A stretch of DNA of 64,000 bases from Campanula takesimana (GCA_026119855.1 JAOWBW010000191.1:1054001-1118000); one strand, 5' to 3'; counted from the stretch's first letter, positions 54,487-63,499 are shown. Notes: generated by a model not told the origin, from the sequence alone. Made by a program: numbers and translations.

Positions 54487-55790
54487 CTTAGGATTCGCAT
54501 GGTTATAGAGACTTCGGCGCCTCTATGACATACGCATCCTAGATCGATCGCGATTGGCAGAAGCCTCAGCGTTTCTGTTTGCAGGAGATCTAGCATCTAT
54601 TTTAGCATTTCCTAATATTTGCTTAGGATTCGTATGGTTGTAGAGACTTTGGCGCCTCTATGACATACGCATCCTAGATCGATCGTGATTGGCAGAAGCC
54701 TCGGCGTTTCTGTTTGCGAGAGATCCAGCATCTATTATTTTAGCATTTCCTAATATTTGCTTAGGATTCGTATGGTTGTAGAGACTTCGGCGCCTCTATG
54801 ACATACGCATCCTAGATCGATCGCGATTGGCAGAAGCCTCGGCGTTTCTGTTTGCGAGAGATCCAGCATCTATTATTTTAGCATTTCCTAATATTTGCTT
54901 AGGATTCGTATAGTTGTAGAGACTTTGGCGCCTCTATGACATTCGCATCCTAGATCGATCGTGATTGGCAGAAGCCTCGGCGTTTCTGTTTGCGAGAGAT
55001 CCAGCATCTATTATTTTAGCATTTCCTAATATTTGCTTAGGATTCGTATGGTTGTAGAGACTTCGGCGCCTCTATGACATACGCATCCTAGATCGATCGC
55101 GATTGGCAGAAGCCTCGGCGTTTCTGATTGCGAGAGATCCAGCATCTATTATTTTAGCATTTCCTAATATTTGCTTAGGATTCGTATAGTTGTAGAGACT
55201 TTGGCGCCTCTATGACATACGCATCCTAGATCGATCGTGATTGGAAGAAGCCTCGGCGTTTCTGTTTGCGAGAGATCCAGTATCTATTATTTTAGCATTT
55301 CCTAATATTTGCTTAGGATTCGTATGGTTGTAGAGACTTTGGCGCCTCTATGACATACGCATCCTAGATCGATCGTGATTGGCAGAAGCCTCGGCGTTTC
55401 TGTTTGCGAGAGATCCAACATCTATTATTTTAGCATTTCCTAATATGTGCTTAGGATTCGTATGGTTGTAGAGACTTCGGCGCCTCTATGACATACGCAT
55501 CCTAGATCAATCGCGATTGGCAGAAGCCTCGGCGTTTTTGTTTGCGAGAGATCCAGCATCTATTAGGGTTCGTATGATTGTAGAGACTTCGGCGCCTCTA
55601 TGACATACGTATCCTTGATCAATCGTGATTGGCAGAAGCCTCAGCGTTTCTGTTTGCGAGAGATCCAGTACCTATTATTAGGATTTGTATTATTGTAGAG
55701 ACTTCGGTGCCTCTATGACATACGTATCCTTGATCGCTCGTGGTTGGCAGAAGCCTCGGCGTTTCGTTAGCATAATCGGCAGGAGCCCTG
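54487..55790 (+). repeat. 138-bp satellite-like array with dimeric higher-order pattern
   Basis: Units begin CTTAGGATTCG at 54487, 54622, 54760, 54898, 55036, 55174, 55312 and 55450, an exact 138-bp step from the second on. Two shorter units of about 115 bp follow at 55564 and 55679. Each holds two hairpins: TAGAG ... CTCTA around GGCGCC, and CAGAAGCC-TC-GGC ... TTCTG. Two sites (TCGG/TTGG and TCGCG/TCGTG) switch together in the order A B A B A B B A. Confidence 0.95.
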
Positions 55791-55961
55791 GCGATCCTGA
55801 TTGCGTTTACCATTCTATCTTGGGATTATTTAGACAACGTAGTCTTTATTTCTCCCAAATGAATTCATTTCCTAACGAATATTCGTTCTTCATACAGGAT
55901 AGTGCCCGTAGGTTTATTATCCATAGCCGAAGTCCGATGGCTCGCTTTTCCCTAATCGCTC

Positions 55962-56020
55962 TGAACTACGACCGGCTTGATTCCTCGGAGGATACGTAGG
56001 AAACCTGAAAAGGTTCAGCC
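55962..56020 (+). ncRNA. CTACG/CGTAGG stem-loop, copy 9 (N 3' region)
   Basis: GAACTACGACCGGCTTGATT, CCTCGGAGG inner hairpin, then ATACGTAGGAAACCTG. AACCTGAAAAGGTT adds a further small stem. Confidence 0.6.
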
Positions 56021-56107
56021 ACCCGACCGACGCGGTCATCTCTCATCCCCAGCAGAAGACGTTGCTCCCCATCAGAGGACAGTCATTCTCAATTTCCCCA
56101 TCAGATT

Positions 56108-56165
56108 TGAACTACGTTTGGCTTGATTCCCCCGCGGATACGTAGGTCGCCTGTCAAGGTCCAGC
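56108..56165 (+). ncRNA. CTACG/CGTAGG stem-loop, copy 10 (N 3' region)
   Basis: GAACTACGTTTGGCTTGATT, TCC-CCCGC-GGA inner hairpin, then TACGTAGGTCGCCTG. It lies about 105 bases before the polypurine tract, comparable to copy 1 of M0. Confidence 0.6.
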
Positions 56166-56253
56166 CGTTCCCTTACCTTTCATCTGTTTTGAAACTCATG
56201 TTTCAGACGGATCCTTCTTTTATCGTCGACCCCACATTGCCTTGCAAGAAGCG

Positions 56254-56268
56254 TCACCGAGGGGCTAC
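56254..56268 (+). promoter_or_regulatory. N polypurine tract
   Basis: TCACCGAGGGGCTAC directly precedes the 3' LTR and matches M0 almost exactly. Confidence 0.75.
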
Positions 56269-57377
56269 TGTTAGTACCCGACCTGAAAATGAGTTTATTA
56301 GGACTTTCCCAAAAATACAAGGACTTTATAGGAATTAGAAACCTTGCAAAGACTTGTCCCGGATTCCCAAAATATCTCATTTATGGAAAAATCTATCAAA
56401 ATAGGTAACAAATGGTTTCCTTAAAACCATGCAGAAACCCTAGCTTAAGAATCAAGTCAGCCTGCAACCTTGGCCACGCGGCCAACATTGCTGCGCGTTG
56501 ATCTTGGCCACGCGGCCACTCTTGTCACCGGCTTCAACCATGGCCAGGCGGCCAACCTTGCGCTGGATGATCCTGACCATCAGATCTTCCCATCAGTTTA
56601 CTATATAAACCAATTCCATTCCATTGGTTTAATGTCCGATTTTGAGAGTTCTAAAGTCCGAATTTTGGAGTTCTTAAACACTATTTTGCTCTATAATTAG
56701 CATTCAAACACTCAAGAAGATCCAAGGTTTATTTCTTGCCAACATAGGTAAGTTTTCTAACTTATTTCTTCACGTTCTTGCATTATTTCTAATGTAGATC
56801 TTTAATATTCATGTTCGTACATGTTTATTCATAGTTTCTTCATGAGCTTTGCATGTTCATTCATATGTTCACAATATGTTCTTCGCATGTTCATCATATT
56901 CTAGATTAAAACCTTATTTATGCTATATTTAGGGTTGCGATCTTCATAATTACATGTTATTTCATAGCCGATGATGATCTAGGGCTCATCAACCCGAGGA
57001 TGATCTAGGAACTACTTCTAAACCCTAATCTTTAGGTAATTCCCCCCTCATTATGCATGATCCCGATTCTCCTGCCTATTCTAAATTCTTCTCGAACTAC
57101 GCTGACCTGAGCTTCTCACATTGAGAGGAACGTAGGCAATCTTCGGATCCGGTCTCAAACACTAACACACTACTAACACATTCATCATGATAGAAAGACC
57201 GATCATTCGGGTAATAGGAGTGATAACGTTCAATATTCTTCTCTTGTTGTAATTTGACCCCCGAACCCATTAAACATGCTTTTTTTCAAAGTTTTGGCTA
57301 TAATTAAAACGGCGTGGCGATTCTCATAATTTTAATGTTACTATGAATATTCCCAAATTCAAACACACGTATTCACA
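56269..57377 (+). repeat. N 3' LTR (1109 bp)
   Basis: Same length as the 5' LTR with about ten substitutions by eye (for example near 56520, 56395, 56633 and 57234). It contains the same palindromes, TATA box and stem-loop (copy 11 at 57092-57155). Confidence 0.95.
57092..57155 (+). ncRNA. CTACG/CGTAGG stem-loop, copy 11 (N 3' LTR)
   Basis: It matches copy 6 apart from GGATCCGG for GGATCCAG, in the outer flank. Confidence 0.6.
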
Positions 57378-57382
57378 GTACT
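57378..57382 (+). repeat. Target-site duplication of N, right copy (GTACT)
   Basis: It is identical to 43979-43983; after it, P sequence resumes. Confidence 0.95.
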
Positions 57383-58781
57383 AAGAAAAGTCCAATTTTC
57401 TCTTAGCCTTCAAAGGACCACCCGATCGTCTCTCAATCCTTTTATTCTTGGATAACGGAGGAGCACTAATATGCACCGAAACCTTCTGTGTTGTGGCACG
57501 TCTCTTAGCATAAAAGTCATCCAAAGGAGTACCGAAAGGGTCAGCAAGAATGTTACTCGAATTAGCAGCAGCCTCCCTATATCTCAAGGCGCTGCTAGGC
57601 TTAAAACCCTTTCCCAATAACTCGGCACGAAGCACATCGACCCAAGTGATGCCATTGTAAAGGGTGCCAAACAAATAATCCAAGTAGCTTTCGGGAAGGA
57701 AGACACTCCCCCGATGCAGAGGAGCAAAAGCCCAACGGTTGCGATCATCTCCCCAAGCCGACTGAAGCTCACTCGAGAAGTCCGGACCCATGTAAGCAAC
57801 TGGACGAAGCATTCCGTCCCTCGGAAAAGGAATTATCTGTTGGCAACCAAACTACCGCAGAACCCGCTCTGGCTGGTAAAATGAAGAATCTCTCAAGCCA
57901 GGTACAACCACGTGCTGAAAACCAAGAGTCCATTCCACAAAAGGACGAAGACCCCAAGAATGAGGGCACCACTCAATATCGACGGTTACCCGAGAGGCAA
58001 AGAATTTCTTCCAACCATCTTCAAATAAATCCCGGATCAACAGCTTCCTCCTATGAACAGTAAAAGGAGACAAATCACCATCCAGGGAATAAATCTTGAA
58101 GTGTTCCCGGAGCCATATGGTCAAGAGCAAAGGGCTTCCCCGACACATCTTGTCCGTCCTATGTAACTCATCAAGGCCGTGCAACGTCTCCCCTACAATA
58201 AGAGGGATTATACTAAATTGTTGCTCCTTGGCTTACAAAATAATCTCAGCCAACCGCGCATCCACGGTCCCAAAGGGTGTAACAAATAGTACTTCACTAA
58301 AGAGACAAGCGGCCATGGCATTCCTCTTGAAAGATTTAACCACCGGATCCTCCGAGTGTAAACTGAAGAACATCGGCAACTCAGTTATGTCGATCACAGT
58401 ACCATGCAACATCTTCCTCACGTCCTCAACAGGGAGATTCAGTAACTCAACCCAAGAGTCAATGGCACCACGGTGATATTTAGGGACGGCAATCCGACCG
58501 GCCAAAGGCATGCCAAGGATGGCCCCGAAATCATCAACAGTCAGCACCATTTCATTAGCTGAAAAGTTGAAGGTATGGCTATCCCAATCCCAGAAAGCCG
58601 CAGCAACTCTCAACAAATCCCAATCCGGCTTCAACGTCCGCAAAGTGAAAAGAATTCGGAACCCGGGGTCTTTAATGAAGGCCTTCTTGGGATGGGTCTT
58701 GAAAGAATACACAAAAGTGTCCAAGTCCTTTTCATACCCACTAACAACCTTGGCATCAAGAACAAAAGAATTGGAAGCCAT
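57381..58781 (-). pseudogene. Antisense plant-mobile-domain (PMD) gene inside P
   Basis: One minus-strand frame of about 465 codons runs from ATG 58781 to the site where N entered, broken only by TAA at 58233 and TAG at 57852. The start MASNSFVLDAKVVSGYEKD is followed by WDLLRVAAAFWDWDSHTFNF, LTVDDFGAILGMPL, WLREHFKIYSLDG, a WCPHSWGLRPFVEWTLGF segment and RVLR-stop-FG...IIPFPRDG. These fit the PMD family (transposon-derived, helicase/exonuclease-unrelated nuclear domain) where RVLRQFG is typical, so TAG probably was CAG. The tail is Lys/Arg rich. PMD-type extra ORFs are known in plant Tat elements. It has its own promoter-like region upstream. N entered at its extreme 3' end. Confidence 0.75.
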
Positions 58782-58875
58782 GGAAAATGTTGATCACAAG
58801 CGAAGTTGAGCAATGATATGATGTTCAAAAATGGCAGAAAGGGGCTGTGAGAATCAAGTGGTCGAACAGAAGCTG

Positions 58876-59010
58876 ATATTATAGCTGTTGGGGGGTCTTT
58901 TGGCTACTAAATGTCAAGCCCGGAATTCCGCCTCCCAGACGCGCGCGCCACCCGCCAGCGGTCTGCAATGCGCGCGCGTTCCAAGCCTACAGAGGAAAGC
59001 GCGCGCCTCC
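58876..59010 (-). promoter_or_regulatory. Promoter-like region of the P antisense PMD gene
   Basis: On the minus strand three GCGCGC palindromes (59010-58935) are followed by CAACAGCTATAATATC (58885-58870), about 95 bases before the ATG. M1 has the same spacing before its antisense ORF. Confidence 0.5.
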
Positions 59011-59330
59011 CAAGTCTAGATCACTTCAGAAAAAGCCTTGTCAGAAATCTCCAGCCTAAATCAAGACACAGCCCCGGTCCTCGGACACCCAGTCGGGCAC
59101 ACCTTCTTCTGGTCCACCCTTAAGGCATGTTAAAGATTGAAAGTAGGATAGAAACTCCCACTCAAAAGTAGGCTGTCCTTCTCCAGATTCTGAACTCCCT
59201 AAGTTCTGTCACGGGTGCCATACCCCCCTCAAGAGTCAATCTCAAGCATTTCATCCCCAGCAGGAACATTCTTCTGGTCGCGGTCAACTATGCCCGTACC
59301 CCCACAAGTCAAAAAGTCAAGTGTGACTCC
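59011..59330 (+). other. P 3' region between antisense gene and minisatellite
   Basis: No coding content recognised. It is moderately GC-rich with AAGTCAA-type repeats. Confidence 0.35.
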
Positions 59331-59379
59331 AAGTGGCATGCAACTTCAAAGAAAGATTTCATCAACGGATTTCACTAAT

Positions 59380-59650
59380 GGATTCGTCTACAAAGGTTCA
59401 CTAACGGCCTCATTCAAGGGTTCACTAACGGCCTCCTCAAAGGTTCACTAACGGCCTCCTCAAAGGTTCACTGACGGCCCCTTCAAAGATTCACTAACGG
59501 CCTCTTCAAAGGTTCACTAACGGCCTCTCCAAAGGTTCACCAACGGCCTCTCCAAAGGTTCACCAACGGCCTCTCCAAAAGGTTCACTAACGGCCTCGTT
59601 CAAAGGTTCACTAACGGCCTCATTCAACATAATTCAGCCGGCAAGTTCAC
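59380..59650 (+). repeat. 23-24-bp minisatellite in the P 3' untranslated region
   Basis: About eleven units of AAAGGTTCACTAACGGCCTC plus CTC or TTC. A tandem array close to the polypurine tract is typical of the hypervariable 3' region of Tat/Ogre elements. Confidence 0.9.
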
Positions 59651-59818
59651 CTAACGGATCATGCCACCCCCCTATCAACAAAAGCCGCTCACACAGGGAG
59701 CGTACCACTATCTCTCGCAATTTCAAATTCCTGCTTTCATCGAGTCTTTACCTTTTCTTGGTGATGTCCTCGGCGGGTGTTTTTAACTTTCGTCGACGCG
59801 TTTTGCTTTGCAATCCAT

Positions 59819-59833
59819 GTCGCCGAGGGACTC
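59819..59833 (+). promoter_or_regulatory. P polypurine tract
   Basis: GTCGCCGAGGGACTC lies just before the 3' LTR. It is related to the tracts of M0 and N. Confidence 0.7.
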
Positions 59834-60839
59834 TGTAGACACCCAGCCTTGGACCGCTCACCCCGATTGCACATTTGATCTTGTGTTTCTCCCCATTTTA
59901 AGTGTTTCTCGTTAGTTTCTGTCACTTCCGTTAAGTTCCTGACTGACTTCGTTAAGTCCAGGGACTAAACTGAATAACAGGGCTGACTTTCTAGTCCATT
60001 CTGTCAAAATCACCTTCTCTGAGTCGCGCGCCTCCGACAGGAGGATCCAGACGCTCGCGCGCCCCACCCCCAAATCAGGAAGCGCGCGCCTCTGGGCGTC
60101 GATTACAGATTTCTGGACAGGATTCTCTCCCTTGCTCAATTTTCAGGATTTTGCCCGGGAAAGATTTCTTGGTGACTGAGTTTTGGCACCAAAAACATCT
60201 CTCTTTCACCTATAAACCCCCCCCCCCCCTTTACCTCCATTTTCAAGGGCCTTGACCTTGGACCTTTGGCTCTCAATCTCATATTGCAATAAACCAAATT
60301 TCCCACTTTTAAAGCATTTTCCAAAGGATTTCTCCAAGTAATTCAACAAGAAGTGTTTGAAGTCTCTTGAAGTCTAGGTAAAGCTATTTCTTTCCCCTTC
60401 TCAACTTCATCTCTTTTCTCTTTGTTTTTGTATTATCAAAGTGCAATCACCCAAATCATTTTGGGACATGACTCTAATGATCACCTCGTCTCATTGAGGT
60501 CGGTTAAAGAGTTATCTCATACATTCCAAACTCTATTTTAAACCCCTTTTTATGATTTAAAGAATAAGAAGAAGAACGTTTATCATTCATGTAGATTTTG
60601 ATCAAGCAAGACCAACTTTAGTTGGGCGAGATGGGTGTCTCGGTACTTCCCATCTCGTAATCTAACCCCCGAACCTCTAAACAAGGAATCTCTGTTTTCG
60701 TAATCAAACTTAGGCTATTATCAATAGGTTTTTCTTATGTTCCTCAAAACATAGGTGGCGACTCTAAAAACAAGTTAGACATCCTAGGATAACTCGCGCG
60801 CTCTAGCTTCAAGCCGTTGGCTCCCCCGGGGTATCTACA
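59834..60839 (+). repeat. P 3' LTR (1006 bp)
   Basis: It runs from TGTAGACACCCAGCC to GGGGTATCTACA. Palindromes are at about 60025-60100, with a TATA box at 60211. It differs from the 5' LTR by roughly 4% in the first third and by indels near 60266-60300. The sequence after it is copia integrase, not M2. Confidence 0.9.
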
Positions 60840-61389
60840 CTATCTTAAAGAGTGTGGGATTGTCCCTCACTACACTATGCTAGGTACACCTAGCATGAAT
60901 GGTGTAGCTGAGAGACGTAATAGAACCCTTAAGGATATGGTAAGAATTATGGTTTCTTGTACTTCTTTACCTCACTCATTATGGGGCGATGCTTTAAAAA
61001 CCGCAACTTATCTTCTCAATAGAGCTCCCTCTAAGGCTAATAATAATAAAATCCCTTATGAATTATGGATGAATAAGAAACTGTCCTTAAATCATCTTCA
61101 TGTATGGGGTTGTCCAGCAGAAGCTAGGCCTTATAGGCCTAATAAGGGCAAACTGGACGCTAAGACAGTTAGTAGCTATTTTGTAGGGTATGCCGAGAGA
61201 TCTAGGGGCTATAAATTTTACAACCCGAAAACTAGAACCTTTTTTGAAACGGGAAATGCTAGGTTCTCTGAGGATGTTGAATTTAGAGGGGAAATTAGGA
61301 ATAATAATTTTGAATTTAAGGAAGAGAAATCTGTTTCTATACCTCTTTCCATAGTAGTTCCAAATTCAAAATCAAGTACTTGTACCTGA
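60840..61389 (+). pseudogene. pol: Copia integrase, C-terminal half
   Basis: SMNGVAERRNRTLKDMVRIM carries the catalytic glutamate of the copia integrase core. LPHSLWGDALKTATYLLNR, LNHLHVWGCPAEARPY and SSYFVGYAERSRGYKFYNP follow. Catalytic aspartates are lost with the N-terminal half. A frameshift near 61380 separates it from the RT part. Confidence 0.85.
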
Positions 61390-63039
61390 AATTCAAGAAG
61401 AACATACAATTCAAAATATTGACTCCCCTATAAATATTGAACAACATGAAAATGTTGATCATAATGAGGAAATTCAACAACCTCAAAATGATGAAGAACC
61501 AGTGCCCTTAAGAAGATCCAATAGAGTAAGAAGAAGTGCCATTTCGGATGATTATGAGGTGTATCTTGCCGAGAATGAATGACACTTAGGTTTATGGGAG
61601 ATGAGCCTCTCACCTTCCATGAAGCCATTAATAGTCCTAATTCTCATAAGTGGATCAATGCCATTAATGAAGAATTAAAATCTATGAAAGACAACGACGT
61701 TTGTGATCTTGTCCCATTACCTAAGAATGTGAAACCTATTGGTTGTAAATGGATATTTAAAAACAAAAGAGATTCAAAAGGTAATGTGGAAAGACATAAG
61801 GCTCGTCTTGTTGCTAAAGGTTTTACTCAAAAAGAAGGTATTGATTACAAAGAAACATTCTCTCCGGTATCTTCTAAAAATTAATCAATTAGTTTGTAAA
61901 CTTAAGAAATCCATTTGTGGGCTCAAGCAAGCTTCTCGTCAATGGTATTAAAATTTAATCAAGTAATTCTTTCATTTGGCTTTGAAACGAATCTTGGTGA
62001 ATATTGTATATACCATAAGTTCAGTGGGAGTAAATTTATATTCTTAGTCTTATATGTTGATGATATTTTTCTTGCTAGTAATGACATGAACCTTCTTAAA
62101 GAAACTAAGAAATTTCTTTCAAATAAATTTGAAATGATAGATCTTGGTGAGGCATCTTTTGTATTAGGAATCCAAATACACCATGATCACTCACGAGGTA
62201 CTTTAGGATTATCACAAAAGGCCTATATAGAGAAGGTATTACAAAGGTTTAGCATGCAAAACTGTAAACCACATGACACCCCTGTTTCTAAAGGAGATAA
62301 ATTCAGTCTTAATCAATGTCCCAAAAATAATTTTGAAACCAAGTATATGGAAAACATCCCTTATGCATCAGCAGTAGGAAGCTTAATGTATGTGCAAGTC
62401 TGTACTCGTCCAGACCTTGCCTTTATTGTTGGGATGCTTGGTAGATACCAAAGCAATCCGGGGAGAGAACATTGGGTTGCAGCCAAAAGAGTGATACGGT
62501 ATTTACAAAACACCAAAGACTACATGCTTACATATTCAAAGTCGGATCATCTTGAGATCATTGGGTATTCCGATTCTGACTTTCCTAGATGCCAAGACAG
62601 CCGTAAATCAATGTCTGGTTATGTTTTCACATTAGCCGGTGGAGCAGTTTCTTGGAGAAGTGCCAAGCAGACACTCGTTACTTCCTCTACCATGGAAGCC
62701 GAGTTTGTTGCTTGTTTCGAGGCATCCAATCAAGCTATATGGCTGCGTAAATTCATTGAGGGACTCTGTATTGTCGATATCGTCGAAAGACCTATTAAGC
62801 TATATTGTGACAATAGGGCAGCAGTTTTGTACTCCAACAATAACAAGAGTTCATCAAAGTCTAAGCATATAGACATTAAGTTTCTTGTTGTAAGAGAAAT
62901 GGTACAAAAGGAACAAATAGAAATACAACTTATTGGTACAAACTCTATGTTAGTGGATCCATTTACTAAGGCGTTATCACCTTTAGTGTTTCACGAGCAT
63001 GTTTCTCATATGGGTGTAACAACTTTTGATAACCTTTAA
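61390..63039 (+). pseudogene. pol: Copia reverse transcriptase and RNase H, internally deleted
   Basis: After an acidic linker come FHEAINSPNSHKWINAINEE, IGCKWIFKNKRDSKG and KARLVAKGFTQKEGIDYKET. At 61875 about 45 codons are missing between FSPVSSK and QLVCKLKKS, which removes the first catalytic aspartate block. The frame then shifts and gives YVDDIFLASN, YASAVGSLMYVQVCTRPDLA, and RNase H with GYSDSDFPRCQDSRKSMSGY, STMEAEFVACFEAS and SKHIDIKF, ending TAA at 63037. RT is dead but RNase H is well preserved. Confidence 0.85.
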
Positions 63040-63049
63040 TATAGTGGGA

Positions 63050-63499
63050 GTTCTATATACCCCGGGAAAACCACAACTTGGCTAGAGTGGTGGAAGGATC
63101 CTAGGATGTCTACTTGATTATAATTTGTAGAGTCGCCACCTATGTTATTGAGGAAACATAAGAAAAACCTAAAGAAATAGCCTATTTTAATATTACGAAA
63201 CTAGAGATTAGGGAAGAGAAGGGTTCGGGGGTTAGGTGATGGAGTGGGGAGTACTTAAACACCCACTCCGCCCCGCTTACGCGGGTCTTGCTACTATTGG
63301 TATTCTAATGCTAAATGTCCTTATTTTAATATGAGAAAAGTGCTAACAATTATAATGTAAAGAAAAGGGGAATTACAAAAGGAAATAAAAGAGAATTGTT
63401 TTATTTATAAATTTATGCTAAAGATTACATATCAAACAATTACATTAAGAAATGAATGGGAAATTAGAATGGAGTTTAGAATGTTAGAATGTAACCTTG
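63050..63499 (-). repeat. Partial Tat LTR, minus strand, diverged family
   Basis: On the plus strand CTATATACCCCGGGAAAACC, then AGAGTCGCCACC (63128-63139), then GGTTCGGGGGTTAGG and CACCCACTCCG, matching the U5 half of the M1 LTR in order. It is cut at 63499 by the next LTR. Confidence 0.75.

Larger units (their letters stand above)
43984..57377 (+). mobile_element. N: 13.4-kb non-autonomous Tat-related element nested in P
   Basis: It has equal 1109-bp LTRs, a TGGCGACT-type PBS, one gag-like gene, a polypurine tract and a perfect target duplication. There is no protease, RT, RNase H or integrase anywhere in its 11.2-kb interior, most of which is tandem arrays and structured hairpins. I count about ten differences between the LTRs, under 1%, so the insertion is young. 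It must have moved with enzymes supplied in trans. Shared PBS type, polypurine tract, palindrome layout and hairpins point to a P/M1-like partner. Confidence 0.92.
34767..60839 (+). mobile_element. P: pol-bearing Tat-clade element with antisense PMD gene, interrupted by N
   Basis: 5' LTR, PBS, leader, gag-pro-pol, structured hairpins, antisense ORF, minisatellite, polypurine tract and 3' LTR are all present in order. Removing N (43984-57377 plus one GTACT) leaves about 12.7 kb. The LTRs differ by several percent by eye, so P is older than N. The five bases on either side (ACGCG and CTATC) do not match, and the flanks are different elements (M2 leader versus copia integrase). P may therefore be a recombinant of two insertions. 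Confidence 0.85.
60840..63049 (+). mobile_element. Ty1/copia fragment (integrase to RNase H), no LTRs
   Basis: It starts inside integrase at YLKECGIV and ends at a polypurine-like ATAGTGGGAG just after RNase H. Gag, protease and the integrase front are missing, as are both LTRs. The P 3' LTR joins its left edge and a minus-strand Tat LTR joins its right edge. It was probably a target for several Tat insertions. Confidence 0.85.

Noticed and set aside
54487..55790. CRISPR-like regular repeats
   Set aside because: Units are 138 bp with no unique spacers, no cas genes, and the setting is a plant retrotransposon.
56470..56700. 76-codon frame in the N LTRs (also at 44185)
   Set aside because: It spans U3, palindromes and TATA box in both LTRs. 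No conserved domain; a chance frame.
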